From NCBI GenBank assembly GCA_945901405.1, contig CAMDLH010000008.1, positions 1-64,000 of the forward strand: DNA of 64,000 nt, written 5' to 3'. A program made the position numbers and the translations under genes. The notes below the pieces were generated by a model. The model made no database searches. It saw only the letters and a list, made by a program, of their open reading frames with translations, and was not told where the DNA came from. This stretch comes from Bordetella parapertussis. GTDB taxonomy: Bacteria > Pseudomonadota > Gammaproteobacteria > Burkholderiales > SG8-41. Of this stretch, positions 7,926 through 15,642 are shown in pieces (position 1 is the stretch's first letter; every line of letters begins with the position of its first letter).

Positions 7926-8888
7926 TCACTCCCCCTTGATGCCCGCGGACTTGATCACCTTCGCCCACTTGGAGATTTCGCTTTGCACGAACGCAGTATA
8001 TTGCTCCGGCGTGCTGCCCACAGGGTCGGTGCCCAGATCGATCAGCCGAGCGCGCAGATCGGGGGACTTCAGCGCGCGCACTATTTCGTTGTTGAGTTTG
8101 TCAATGATGGCGCGCGGCGTTTTCGCGGGTGCGGACACACCATACCACGCGGTGACTACAAAGCCAGGCAGCCCGCTTTCGACAACTGTCGGCACGTCCG
8201 GCGCGGCGGATGAACGCTTCTCGCCCGTTACCGCAATGGCACGCAGGCGGTTGCCGCGCACGTAGCCGATGACGCCGGCGATGTTGGTGAAATACAGCAC
8301 GTGGTGCCCCGCCAGCAGATCGATCAGCGCGGGGCCGGCGCCCTTGTACGGGATATGCACCCACTTCACACCTGTCATGATCTGAAACAACTCACCGGAG
8401 AGATGCCCGGTGGAACCCGTGCCGGCGGAGCCGAAATTAAGCTGCCCCGCGTGTTGTTTGGAAAACGCGATTAACTCTTTGACGGTGCGCACCGGCAGCG
8501 ACGGATGCACGGTCAGCAGATTCTGCGCATCGGCCAACTGCGTGATAAAGGCAAAATCCTTGATGGGATCGAAGCTTAGTTTCATCAGCGCCGGGTTGGT
8601 GGCGTGGCCCGGCGCGTTCTGCAAAATCGTGTAGCCATCGGGCGGCGAACGCACCAGCAACTCCGACGCAATCGCGGTGTTCGCGCCCGCGCGATTTTCA
8701 ACCACGAACTGCTGGCCCGTCTGCTCGATCAGCTTTGCCGCCAGCGCGCGCGCGACGATGTCGTTGGGGCCGGCGGGTGTGAAGCCGATCAGAAAGCGTA
8801 CGGGTTTGGCAGGGTATTGCTGCGCATGACCCGCTAACGGCGTGGCGGCGAGTGCGCATACTAGGTAGATGCTTTTTATCACTTTCAT
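7926..8888 (-). CDS. Bug family (TctC-like) periplasmic solute-binding protein 4
   Basis: Bug/TctC-type receptor, 320 residues from the ATG at 8888. That start (MKVIKSIYLVCALAATPLAGHAQ) gives a clean signal peptide and has GGAGCAAGG upstream; the ORF-track start at 8981 adds an arginine-rich tail with no signal character. Motifs: YPAKPVRFLIGFTPAGPNDIV, VVENRAGANTAIASELLV, and the C-terminal AFVQSEISKWAKVIKSAGIKG. It is the first gene of the run of seven and so is closest to the probable promoter. No TctA or TctB membrane component is encoded in the window, so the matching transporter must lie elsewhere, or the receptors act in sensing. Confidence 0.9.
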   Translation of the reverse strand: MKVIKSIYLVCALAATPLAGHAQQYPAKPVRFLIGFTPAGPNDIVARALAAKLIEQTGQQFVVENRAGANTAIASELLVRSPPDGYTILQNAPGHATNPALMKLSFDPIKDFAFITQLADAQNLLTVHPSLPVRTVKELIAFSKQHAGQLNFGSAGTGSTGHLSGELFQIMTGVKWVHIPYKGAGPALIDLLAGHHVLYFTNIAGVIGYVRGNRLRAIAVTGEKRSSAAPDVPTVVESGLPGFVVTAWYGVSAPAKTPRAIIDKLNNEIVRALKSPDLRARLIDLGTDPVGSTPEQYTAFVQSEISKWAKVIKSAGIKGE

Positions 8889-9191
8889 TCCGAAACCTTG
8901 CTCCACTGGTAACCGCCGATTCGAACAAGCCTCAAGTTTACAGCGCCTGATTCTCACTACGGATTCGCCGTGGAAACTCATGGTAACTTAAAGTGGCAAG
9001 GATTTTGGAGGAGTAATTTGCTCTGATAGCCGTTGTCGGGAGGCGTGTCTGATGACCGGCATGTTACGACCCGGCGCCGCTATTCCAGCTTCCAGGAAGC
9101 GGCCATCCGACCTCGAGAAAAACACCCGCAAATACTCCTTGCAGGTAGCCGCACCGCCACCTCCGACTGGCGTGCCAGCTACCACGCACCT
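8889..9191. other. Intergenic region upstream of the Bug/asparagine-synthetase-like operon
   Basis: About 300 bases with no credible gene. ORFs at 8988-9185 (minus) and 9033-9545 (plus) have no recognisable domain and skewed composition. The region must contain the promoter of the operon led by Bug 4, but I could not identify a good -35/-10 pair. Confidence 0.5.
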
Positions 9192-9560
9192 TCAAATGTA
9201 CGCCTGCGTTGTCGGCCTGATAATCAGTTCGGGCACCGACACATGCGGGGGCAGCGTCGCCACGAACAGCACGGCGTTGGCCACGTCCTCCGGCTTCATC
9301 ATCTTCGCCCGTTGCTCAGCCGGGTCAGGTATGGGTCGCGTCAAGTGTTGCGGCGTATCGATCGCACCGGGGTAAATGCTGCTGACGCGGATACCGCTTT
9401 CCAGTTCCTCGCTGGCCAGACAACCCGCCAGAGCGTGCAAACCGAATTTGCCCGCCGCGTAGCCAGCTCCCGCGGCGCGATGGGTCCGTTTGCCCGAGAT
9501 ATTGGCACGAACGCTTCCACCGCGAGCCGGGGAATGCCTGGATGAGAGGCGAGTACATCA
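9192..9560 (-). pseudogene. Remnant of a short-chain dehydrogenase/reductase (SDR) gene
   Basis: Only the C-terminal half of an SDR is present. The frame ending at 9192 reads GSVRANISGKRTHRAAGAGYAAGKFGLHALAGCLASEE, matching the SDR catalytic YxxxK region, then the characteristic RVSSIYPGAIDTPQ and MMKPEDVANAVLFVATLP. The N-terminal Rossmann glycine motif and cofactor-binding half are absent, because the next gene starts almost at once. Sequence just upstream (SPLIQAFPGS) fits the family in another frame, suggesting a frameshift as well. The catalytic-serine region appears altered (NISGK). I treat it as a decayed gene. Confidence 0.7.
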
Positions 9561-9575
9561 GGCTGATCAAGTAAA

Positions 9576-9995
9576 TCAAGCAGATCGCCTGATCACGCTA
9601 ACCGTCTTGCGCACGGGATCAACCCGCACGATATCGCCAGTTTTGATCGTATCGTAAGGCGACTTCGACCAGCCTTCGGTGATGGTGATGCCGGCAAACA
9701 CCGCGCCCTGCACCATCACCGGGTTGGTGACGCCGAACACAAATGCGCGTGGCGCGATGCCCTTGGCCTTGATGTCGTAGAACGCCCAGCCCGCCGCAAT
9801 GCCGCCCTTGGCACTCGGCGTGATGAGGATGGCGTCCTTGAGGTTGTGGCCTTCGAGCGCGTGGCCGGGGCGCGAGATGAGGCCTGTCCAACGGTCAAGA
9901 TCGTAACGCGGGCTGAATCCCTCGGTGGAGACCAGAGCGATGCCTTCGACGACCTGGCCGAAGGCGCGTTTGACTTTGAATGAGACGGGTTTCAA
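9576..9995 (-). CDS. Aconitase X swivel-domain (small) subunit, DUF126
   Basis: 139-residue protein matching the AcnX small subunit. The diagnostic stretch is GHALEGHNLKDAILITPSAKGG, followed by GIAAGWAFYDIKAKG and the C-terminal GDIVRVDPVRKTVSV. The fold is the swivelling beta/alpha domain of aconitase-superfamily enzymes; in bacteria it pairs with the catalytic AcnX subunit as a dehydratase. Characterised two-subunit bacterial AcnX enzymes act on cis-3-hydroxy-L-proline, but other hydroxy-acid substrates exist in the family, so the substrate here is open. It lies about 100 bases downstream of the large-subunit gene, with a dispersed inverted repeat between them. Confidence 0.85.
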   Translation of the reverse strand: MKPVSFKVKRAFGQVVEGIALVSTEGFSPRYDLDRWTGLISRPGHALEGHNLKDAILITPSAKGGIAAGWAFYDIKAKGIAPRAFVFGVTNPVMVQGAVFAGITITEGWSKSPYDTIKTGDIVRVDPVRKTVSVIRRSA

Positions 9996-10009
9996 GGCAA
10001 CACCTTTTT

Positions 10010-10085
10010 CGACGCAGATTTACGCAGATTTACGCGGATGAACCGCAGACAAAATCTGCTTTCATCTGCGTCAAAAAGCTTTTTT
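10010..10085. repeat. Intergenic inverted repeat, ACGCAGATTTACGC family, copy 1
   Basis: The stretch starts with GACGCAGATTTACGCAGATT and ends with TTCATCTGCGTCAAAAAGCT. GACGCAGAT and ATCTGCGTC form a perfect 9-bp inverted repeat. A related copy sits at 18292-18388 upstream of pgk. It separates the two aconitase X genes and could fold as an RNA hairpin. Confidence 0.75.
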
Positions 10086-10094
10086 GCGGTTGAC

Positions 10095-11339
10095 TCACAG
10101 TGCATCCTTGCCGGTGCAGGCTATGTCCACGCACTCACGCGTGCGCCGCAGGATGGCATTGAACTTGTGCGCGCCAATGATGTTGGCGAGCTTGGCGGAG
10201 CTGGTAACGATGTTGCTCCAGCTTTGCTCGATGCGCATTTGTGCGATGTTTTGCAGAATATAAAAACATACACCTTCGAGCACCATCGCGCCGGACGCTT
10301 CGATGGCTTCCATATAGCCGAGTTTCTTCGCCGCGCTTTTGACGCCGTGGCTGGTGGTGATGATGAGCTGGCTGCCCTTCTTGACCTTGCGCCCGGCGAG
10401 CAACTGCGCCAGCGTCTGCATTTCAAACAGCGATTGCTGCGGGCCGGAGAACACCACGAGGTTGAGCGGATTGCCCTTGGTGTCGTAGCTAGCGTAGACG
10501 CGCTCGATGTCGCGGTTGGTGATGGTGATGATTTCCTTGGGCTTATTTCCGCCGAACGCGGCTTTCAGCGTGGGCGCTTCGGGTGTGACGCCGACCATGT
10601 GAAACATGCCCATCGAGCCGTAACTCGCGAGCGATGCACCCAAGTGCTTGAGCTGATCGGAGCTCGGGCGTTTTTTCATGCCGGTGAACACGGGCACGCA
10701 AAAATAATCCTGGTGCGTGGCGCCGATGAGTTTGCCCACCGCGCCCCAATCGGCGAAGTCGTGAAGATCGGCTTTGAGGTTGACCTGGATCACGCCCTTG
10801 CGATGGCGATCCAACTGAAAGCCATACTCGGGCACGCGGCCGGTGAGGGAGGCCGCCAGCGCCGCAGGCCCCGCCTCGAAGTTGGTGCGCGCGCCGAATA
10901 CGGAGTTGGCGTAGATCACCGTGCCGGTGTCGCCCCACGCCACGCGCTCGCCGACGGTCGGCTGGTACAGCGTTTGATAATTGATGCAGGTGTCGGCGGT
11001 GATGGCGTTAATCTGCTGCATGCACGCAATGATTTTCTTTTCCTTGCGCGCTTCGCCGGCGTCTTGATTCAGGCGCTTGACGTAATCGAAATCAAAACAG
11101 CGCGGGTTGGTGGTGGTCGGCCGCGCGCACTTCGCACCCGACTTGGCGACGCGTTCGAGAAACGATTGCCCGGCGTCGCCCATGACCTCGATGTCACCCA
11201 TCATGTGCACGTTCGATATCTGCACGAAGCGCTCGGCGCCGAAAAACTTGCCGACCTCGAGTTGCAGCTCGAGCGCTTCCTTGACTGCGACGCCCTTGGC
11301 GCCGGCGAGCATTTCCTTCTCTTCAGCAGTCAGCCGCAT
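10095..11339 (-). CDS. Aconitase X catalytic (large) subunit
   Basis: 414-residue AcnX catalytic domain. It starts MRLTAEEKEMLAGAKG, typical of the family, and contains RFVQISNVHMMGD, TTTNPRCFDFD, ADTCINYQ and WGDTGTVIYANSVFGARTNFEAGPAALAASLTGR, all recognisable AcnX blocks. Several conserved-looking cysteines (PRCFD, DTCIN, RECVD) could hold an iron-sulfur centre. With the small subunit it should form a dehydratase-type enzyme. The neighbouring cupin, amidohydrolase and SDR remnant suggest a catabolic cluster, but the substrate is not evident. Length is normal for a separate large subunit. Confidence 0.85.
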   Translation of the reverse strand: MRLTAEEKEMLAGAKGVAVKEALELQLEVGKFFGAERFVQISNVHMMGDIEVMGDAGQSFLERVAKSGAKCARPTTTNPRCFDFDYVKRLNQDAGEARKEKKIIACMQQINAITADTCINYQTLYQPTVGERVAWGDTGTVIYANSVFGARTNFEAGPAALAASLTGRVPEYGFQLDRHRKGVIQVNLKADLHDFADWGAVGKLIGATHQDYFCVPVFTGMKKRPSSDQLKHLGASLASYGSMGMFHMVGVTPEAPTLKAAFGGNKPKEIITITNRDIERVYASYDTKGNPLNLVVFSGPQQSLFEMQTLAQLLAGRKVKKGSQLIITTSHGVKSAAKKLGYMEAIEASGAMVLEGVCFYILQNIAQMRIEQSWSNIVTSSAKLANIIGAHKFNAILRRTRECVDIACTGKDAL

Positions 11340-11350
11340 GATATAACTAA

Positions 11351-11372
11351 TTGATTATAAACAATTATTTAG
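11351..11372. repeat. AT-rich dispersed motif, copy after the cupin gene
   Basis: TTGATTATAAACAATTATTTAG covers the stop codon and 3' flank of the cupin gene. It is a divergent member of the motif family with core AAACAWWTACTTA described in the findings. Confidence 0.4.
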
Positions 11373-11880
11373 CAACAGTGCCGCTGCGTCCCAAGCGCTT
11401 GGCGATCTTCGCCTGGCCCGTCTTGGCGTCAAAACCCTTGAGATACACCGGCCCGGCCATGGTGCCGTCCACCGCCATGCCGACGATGCCCTGCGACAGA
11501 TCCTTGATCGCGAGAAATATCACGTCCTCGTCCTTCGGGTCCGCGATCAGCGTATGCGGCGCATTGGCGGGGATGTAAATCAGCGAGCCGGCGGGCGCTT
11601 TCACTTTGACGCCGTTGACCGAGCCCATAAGCGTGCCGCGCACCACGTAATTAAGTTGCTCGTTGTTGTGCGTGTGCATTCGCGAGCCGGTGCCGCGCGG
11701 CTTGTGGATGTAACCCACGAGTATGCGCTCGCCCTCGACCACGCCGCCATGCGAGGTGGAATAGCCGGTGCCGGCATCAACGACTTTCAACGCCGCCATT
11801 TTGAATTGATACTTGTTGCCCGCGCCGCCTTTGACCGCGCCCGCGGTTTTGGTTTTTGTGCTTTTCTTTGCTGCTGCCAT
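11365..11880 (-). CDS. Cupin-domain protein
   Basis: 171 residues. After a Lys/Ala/Thr-rich, probably disordered N-terminal 20 residues, a single cupin barrel follows: GTGSRMHTHNNEQLNYVVRGTL gives the HxH...E metal-binding part of cupin motif 1, and PAGSLIYIPANAPHTLIA gives motif 2 with its histidine. There is no signal peptide. Such proteins may be small metal-dependent enzymes or ligand binders; the function is unknown. It sits between the amidohydrolase (52 bases upstream) and aconitase X genes, all on the same strand, so a role in the same catabolic route is plausible. Confidence 0.8.
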   Translation of the reverse strand: MAAAKKSTKTKTAGAVKGGAGNKYQFKMAALKVVDAGTGYSTSHGGVVEGERILVGYIHKPRGTGSRMHTHNNEQLNYVVRGTLMGSVNGVKVKAPAGSLIYIPANAPHTLIADPKDEDVIFLAIKDLSQGIVGMAVDGTMAGPVYLKGFDAKTGQAKIAKRLGRSGTVAK

Positions 11881-11932
11881 TGCCGTTCTCCCTTGTTATC
11901 GATTCACCATCCACGTATCACGCCTCACGCAG

Positions 11933-13282
11933 TTATAAATAGTCAGCGATCTTCCACTCGCCCGGATTCACATTTACCACGTTCTTGCTTTTCCCCGCGC
12001 GCCGGTCGGCGTAAACGCGCCCTTCCTTCATCACGATCTGAATATTCTTTTTCTCTTGCAACACGGTGATGTTTTTCAGCGGGTCGCCCTTTACAGCAAG
12101 GATATCGGCGAGCTTGCCTACCTCTATGGTGCCGAGTTCTTTTTCCATTTTTAACGCGTGCGCGGCGTTTTTGGTGGCGGTCATGATCGCTTCCATCGGC
12201 TTCATGCCGAGACTGACGTAGACCGCGAGCTCCTTGGCGTTGGTGCCCATTTCCGGGTCGAAGCCCATGTCGGTGCCCATGGCGATCTTCACACCCGCCT
12301 TGTACATTTTCTGGAAGGTCTCGTAGCAATACGGCTGCAACGCCTTCATCTTATTGATGACGAACATCGACGTGCCCTGATCGAGCCGCGTCTGGATTGC
12401 GCCGTCGGTGCGGTGCAGCAGCGTGGGTGTCATCCACGCGGGCGAGTCGACGATCATGTCGATCACTTCCTCGTCGTGAAACACCATGTGCTCGATGGTG
12501 TCAGCACCCGCTTCGAGCGCCATGCGGTGCCCGTTCGGCGTGAAGCAATGCACCGCCGCCGGCTTGTGAAACGCGTGCGCCTCATCGACGATGGCGTTGA
12601 TTTCCTCCTGCGTCATGTTGCGGATGTCGGGTTCTTCCTTGTCCGTGCCGCCGCCGCCGGTGGCGCAGGTTTTCACGATGTCGCAGCCCGCCAAGAGATT
12701 GGTGCGTGCGAGCTTGCGCAGCTCCCACGGGCCATCGGCCGTCTGAAAGCCCAGGCGCTGTGCCGCGCGCGGCTGAATCAGATCAAGATGCGAGCCGGTG
12801 ATGGTGGTGAAGCCGCCGATGAACATGCGCGGGCCTTCGACGATGCCGGCGTTGATCGAATCACGCACCGCGCACAGATGCGCGGTGAGCAGGCCGCGAT
12901 ACGAATTCAAACCCAGATCGCGCAGCGTGGTGAAGCCCATGTCGAAACAAAGTTGCGCGTGGAACAAACCGTACATCTGCTGCAACTCGGGCGTGATTTC
13001 CCATTGCGCGACGCGGTAGTTATGAAACGTCAGGCAATTGAACATCATGGTGTGCAGATGCACATCCATCATGCCCGGCATCAGCGTGAGGCCAGCGCAA
13101 TCGATGACCTCGGCCTTGGGCGGAATCTTTACCTTGCCCTTGGCGCCAAGCGCTTTGATGCGCCGGCCTTCGAGCACGATCACCGGGTCTTTGAGCGGCG
13201 TGCCGCCGTTGCCGTCGATGAGTGTCGCGCCGGTGATGACTTTGACCGCGCCCTTGGGCTCGGGTACTTTGTAATCAAACAT
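11933..13282 (-). CDS. Amidohydrolase family metal-dependent hydrolase
   Basis: 449-residue amidohydrolase of the imidazolonepropionase/prolidase-like branch. Metal ligands follow the usual order: MPGMMDVHLH (HxH), IVKTCATGGGG (probable bridging Lys), AAVHCFTPNG (His), DTIEHMVF (His) and MGTDMGFDPE (Asp). The C-terminal composite domain ends with GKLADILAVKGDPLKNI and IQIVMKEGRVY, typical of the family. The enzyme would hydrolyse an amide, cyclic amide or related bond in the cytoplasm. It lies upstream of the cupin and aconitase X genes. Substrate not assignable from sequence. Confidence 0.88.
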   Translation of the reverse strand: MFDYKVPEPKGAVKVITGATLIDGNGGTPLKDPVIVLEGRRIKALGAKGKVKIPPKAEVIDCAGLTLMPGMMDVHLHTMMFNCLTFHNYRVAQWEITPELQQMYGLFHAQLCFDMGFTTLRDLGLNSYRGLLTAHLCAVRDSINAGIVEGPRMFIGGFTTITGSHLDLIQPRAAQRLGFQTADGPWELRKLARTNLLAGCDIVKTCATGGGGTDKEEPDIRNMTQEEINAIVDEAHAFHKPAAVHCFTPNGHRMALEAGADTIEHMVFHDEEVIDMIVDSPAWMTPTLLHRTDGAIQTRLDQGTSMFVINKMKALQPYCYETFQKMYKAGVKIAMGTDMGFDPEMGTNAKELAVYVSLGMKPMEAIMTATKNAAHALKMEKELGTIEVGKLADILAVKGDPLKNITVLQEKKNIQIVMKEGRVYADRRAGKSKNVVNVNPGEWKIADYL

Positions 13283-13391
13283 GCTGGAAATTCCTCTCTG
13301 ACGAACGCTTGATGTGTTAAGGCGAGCGACGAACGTTAGTAAATAGCCCAGGCAATGTCAAGCTGGTGGTTGGATGAATAGCTTTGTTTTG

Positions 13392-14471
13392 TCAGTGAAT
13401 TTTCTTCATCGCCGCGACGAACTTCGCGTACGCCGCGGGATCGAGCGGTTGCGGCGTCGGGCTGTTGTTGACCGTGCGCAGACACAGCATGTCGAGCGTG
13501 CGTTCGATGTCTTCGCGCGACATGTCGCGCGTGATGAACACAATGCGCGAGCGGCGATCGTCGTCGGGCCAGCGCGCGAGTTCGATCGGTTCGTGGATCA
13601 GCGTTTGCACCGCGTGCACCGCCACCGGCGCGCCATCGACATTGAGCAATGCCTTCACGCGCAGCAAGTTCGCGCCGCGCAATGACGCGAGTGCCGTGAG
13701 CCATGCCGTCATGCCCGAGCGGCTGACCGGCTCGTCGAGCGTCAGGCAGTACGAGCGCACGCTGTCATCGTGATGATTGCCTGTGCGTGTGTAGAGTGAT
13801 TCCGCCCGCGCCACCGCTTGCACCGGCAGCCAGCGCGCGAATTCACCGGTGTCCGCACGCGGGGTCAGACCCAAGCCGAAAAGTTGCGAGGCTTCAATTT
13901 TGCCGTGGCGCGCTTCGAGGTGTTGCGCGCCGGGATTCATGCGCGTCAACCGCTCGCGCAGGGTGTTCGTATCTGAAAATAAATCGGTTTTGGTCAGCAC
14001 CAGCCGGTCGGCGACCGCCGCCTGTTTAACCGCCTCGGTTTGTTGATCCAACTGCGCCATGCCGTTGACGGCATCCACCAGCGTCAACACACCGTCCATT
14101 TCAAAACGCGGCGCGATCTGCTCGTCGGCGACGACGGTTTGCATGATCGGCACTGGGTCGGCGAGGCCCGTGGTCTCGATCAACACGCGGTCGAACGGCG
14201 GCAATTCGCCCTTGCGCCGCTGGCGTTCGAGATTGCGCATGGTGTCGACCAGATCGCCGCGCACAGTGCAGCAGATGCAGCCGCTGGCCAGCAGCACGGT
14301 GTTTTCGTTGGGGGTTGCGATCAGCAGATGATCGAGACCGATCTCGCCGAATTCGTTGATGATCACCGCGGCGCCCGCCATCGCCGGGTCTTGCAGCACG
14401 TGGTTCAGCAGCGTGGTTTTACCGCTGCCGAGAAAACCGGTGATGATGGAAACGGGGGTACGGGCTTGCAA
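13392..14471 (-). CDS. COG0523 (CobW/P47K) G3E-family GTPase
   Basis: 359 residues. N-terminal P-loop GFLGSGKTTLLNHVL, then the metal-binding GCICC motif of COG0523 proteins (LASGCICCTVRGDL), ETTGLADPVPIM, and the guanine-specificity motif LTKTD. The C-terminal CobW_C domain is present. Members act as GTP-dependent metal chaperones or insertases (zinc, cobalt, nickel). The C-terminal half lacks the long His-rich tail some members carry. It is separated from fba by a perfect inverted repeat and may be its own unit. Which metal or client it serves cannot be inferred. Confidence 0.88.
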   Translation of the reverse strand: MQARTPVSIITGFLGSGKTTLLNHVLQDPAMAGAAVIINEFGEIGLDHLLIATPNENTVLLASGCICCTVRGDLVDTMRNLERQRRKGELPPFDRVLIETTGLADPVPIMQTVVADEQIAPRFEMDGVLTLVDAVNGMAQLDQQTEAVKQAAVADRLVLTKTDLFSDTNTLRERLTRMNPGAQHLEARHGKIEASQLFGLGLTPRADTGEFARWLPVQAVARAESLYTRTGNHHDDSVRSYCLTLDEPVSRSGMTAWLTALASLRGANLLRVKALLNVDGAPVAVHAVQTLIHEPIELARWPDDDRRSRIVFITRDMSREDIERTLDMLCLRTVNNSPTPQPLDPAAYAKFVAAMKKIH

Positions 14472-14482
14472 CGTGACAGCCC

Positions 14483-14578
14483 TTCACCGCAGAGGCGCGC
14501 AGGCGCAGACGTTACGCAGAGAACCCCAAAAAAGATTTACTCCGCGGTTCCTCTGCACCTGCGCGCCTCTGCGGTGAA
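14483..14578. repeat. Perfect 21-bp intergenic inverted repeat, TTCACCGCAGAGGCGCGC family
   Basis: The left arm TTCACCGCAGAGGCGCGCAGG (14483-14503) and its exact reverse complement at 14558-14578 are separated by 54 bases. The element lies between fba and the COG0523 gene. A related sequence beginning TTCACCGCAAAG occurs at 21508-21576. No T-run follows, so it is not a classical terminator. Confidence 0.85.
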
Positions 14579-14586
14579 TATTCAGG

Positions 14587-15603
14587 TTATGCCTGCTTTT
14601 CCATGCTCGCCGAGTATTTCCCAAGGCTGGCCAATCCGTTCATGCGCCCGCGGTGGGCGAGCGCGGCTTGCGCGGCGGGGACGTTGGCGGCCGAGCCGCG
14701 CCAGGCTTTGAGGCATGCTTGTTGCAACGCGCGGCCGTATGAGAACGACAGCGGCCACGGATTGCCGCCGATCTTGTTCATCGCATCGAGATGCGCGGTG
14801 GCTACTTCGTCGCTCTGCCCGCCCGACAAAAATGCAATACCCGCAACCGCCGCCGGCACGGTGCGTTTCAGAATGCGCACGGTGCGCTCGGCCACTTCAT
14901 CGACCCCCGCCTGGCGCGCGCAGCCCTTGGCGGAAATCACCATCGAGGGTTTCAGCACCGAGCCTTCGAGCGACACGCGGTTGATGTAGAGCGCGTCGAA
15001 TACCGCGTTCAGCGTCCACTCGGTCACCTGCTCGCAGCGCTCGATGGTGTGATCGCCATCCATCAGCACTTCGGGTTCGACGATGGGCACGAGGCCCGCC
15101 TCCTGGCAGATCGCAGCGTAGCGTGCGAGCGCGTGGGCGTTGGCGGCGATACAGGTGGTGCTGGGAATTTCGGCGCCGATGGTAATCACCGCGCGCCACT
15201 TGGCGAACTTGGCACCAAGTTTCACATACTCCGCGCAGCGCTTGGGCAGGTTGTCGAGGCCCTCGGTCACCAGCTCGCCGGGGCAAAACGCGAGGTCTTT
15301 AGCGCCCGCATCGACCTTGATGCCGGGCAGCACGCCGTTTTTATTGAGCAGATCGACGAAGCTGGTGCCGTCGGCGGATTTTTGCCGCAGCGTTTCGTCG
15401 TACAGGATTACGCCGCTGATCGAGTCGCCGATGCCCTTGGTGGTGAACAGCATGTCGCGATAGGCGCGGCGGTTTTCCTCGGTGTTTTCAACCTTGATGC
15501 CGTCGAAGCGTTTGCCGATGGTGCCGGTGCTCTCGTCGGCGGCGAGTATGCCCCTGCCGGGGGCGACCATCGCCCTGGCGATGGCGTTCAGATCATTGGA
15601 CAT
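14587..15603 (-). CDS. Class I fructose-bisphosphate aldolase
   Basis: 338 residues, the vertebrate-like class I (Schiff-base) aldolase. It cleaves fructose 1,6-bisphosphate to glyceraldehyde 3-phosphate and dihydroxyacetone phosphate. Diagnostic features: GRGILAADESTGTIGKRF at the N-terminus, AKWRAVI with the active-site Lys, PIVEPEVLMDGDH, and GSVLKPSMV with the Schiff-base Lys. No metal is needed, unlike the class II enzyme common in many betaproteobacterial cbb or glycolytic clusters. It is the last gene of the tkt-gapA-pgk-pyk-fba run, starting 39 bases after pyk. Confidence 0.95.
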   Translation of the reverse strand: MSNDLNAIARAMVAPGRGILAADESTGTIGKRFDGIKVENTEENRRAYRDMLFTTKGIGDSISGVILYDETLRQKSADGTSFVDLLNKNGVLPGIKVDAGAKDLAFCPGELVTEGLDNLPKRCAEYVKLGAKFAKWRAVITIGAEIPSTTCIAANAHALARYAAICQEAGLVPIVEPEVLMDGDHTIERCEQVTEWTLNAVFDALYINRVSLEGSVLKPSMVISAKGCARQAGVDEVAERTVRILKRTVPAAVAGIAFLSGGQSDEVATAHLDAMNKIGGNPWPLSFSYGRALQQACLKAWRGSAANVPAAQAALAHRGRMNGLASLGKYSASMEKQA

Positions 15604-15642
15604 GTTTCCTCCACAATTTTCACAGTACTGCGTTCACGAATT

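Noticed and set aside
9033-9545. 170-residue plus-strand ORF in the Bug 4/SDR spacer
   Set aside because: No domain, runs antisense through the SDR remnant, and has no ribosome binding site of note.
10038-11354. 438-residue plus-strand ORF opposite the aconitase X large subunit
   Set aside because: Mirror frame of a well-recognised gene; composition is shadow-like and no domain is visible.
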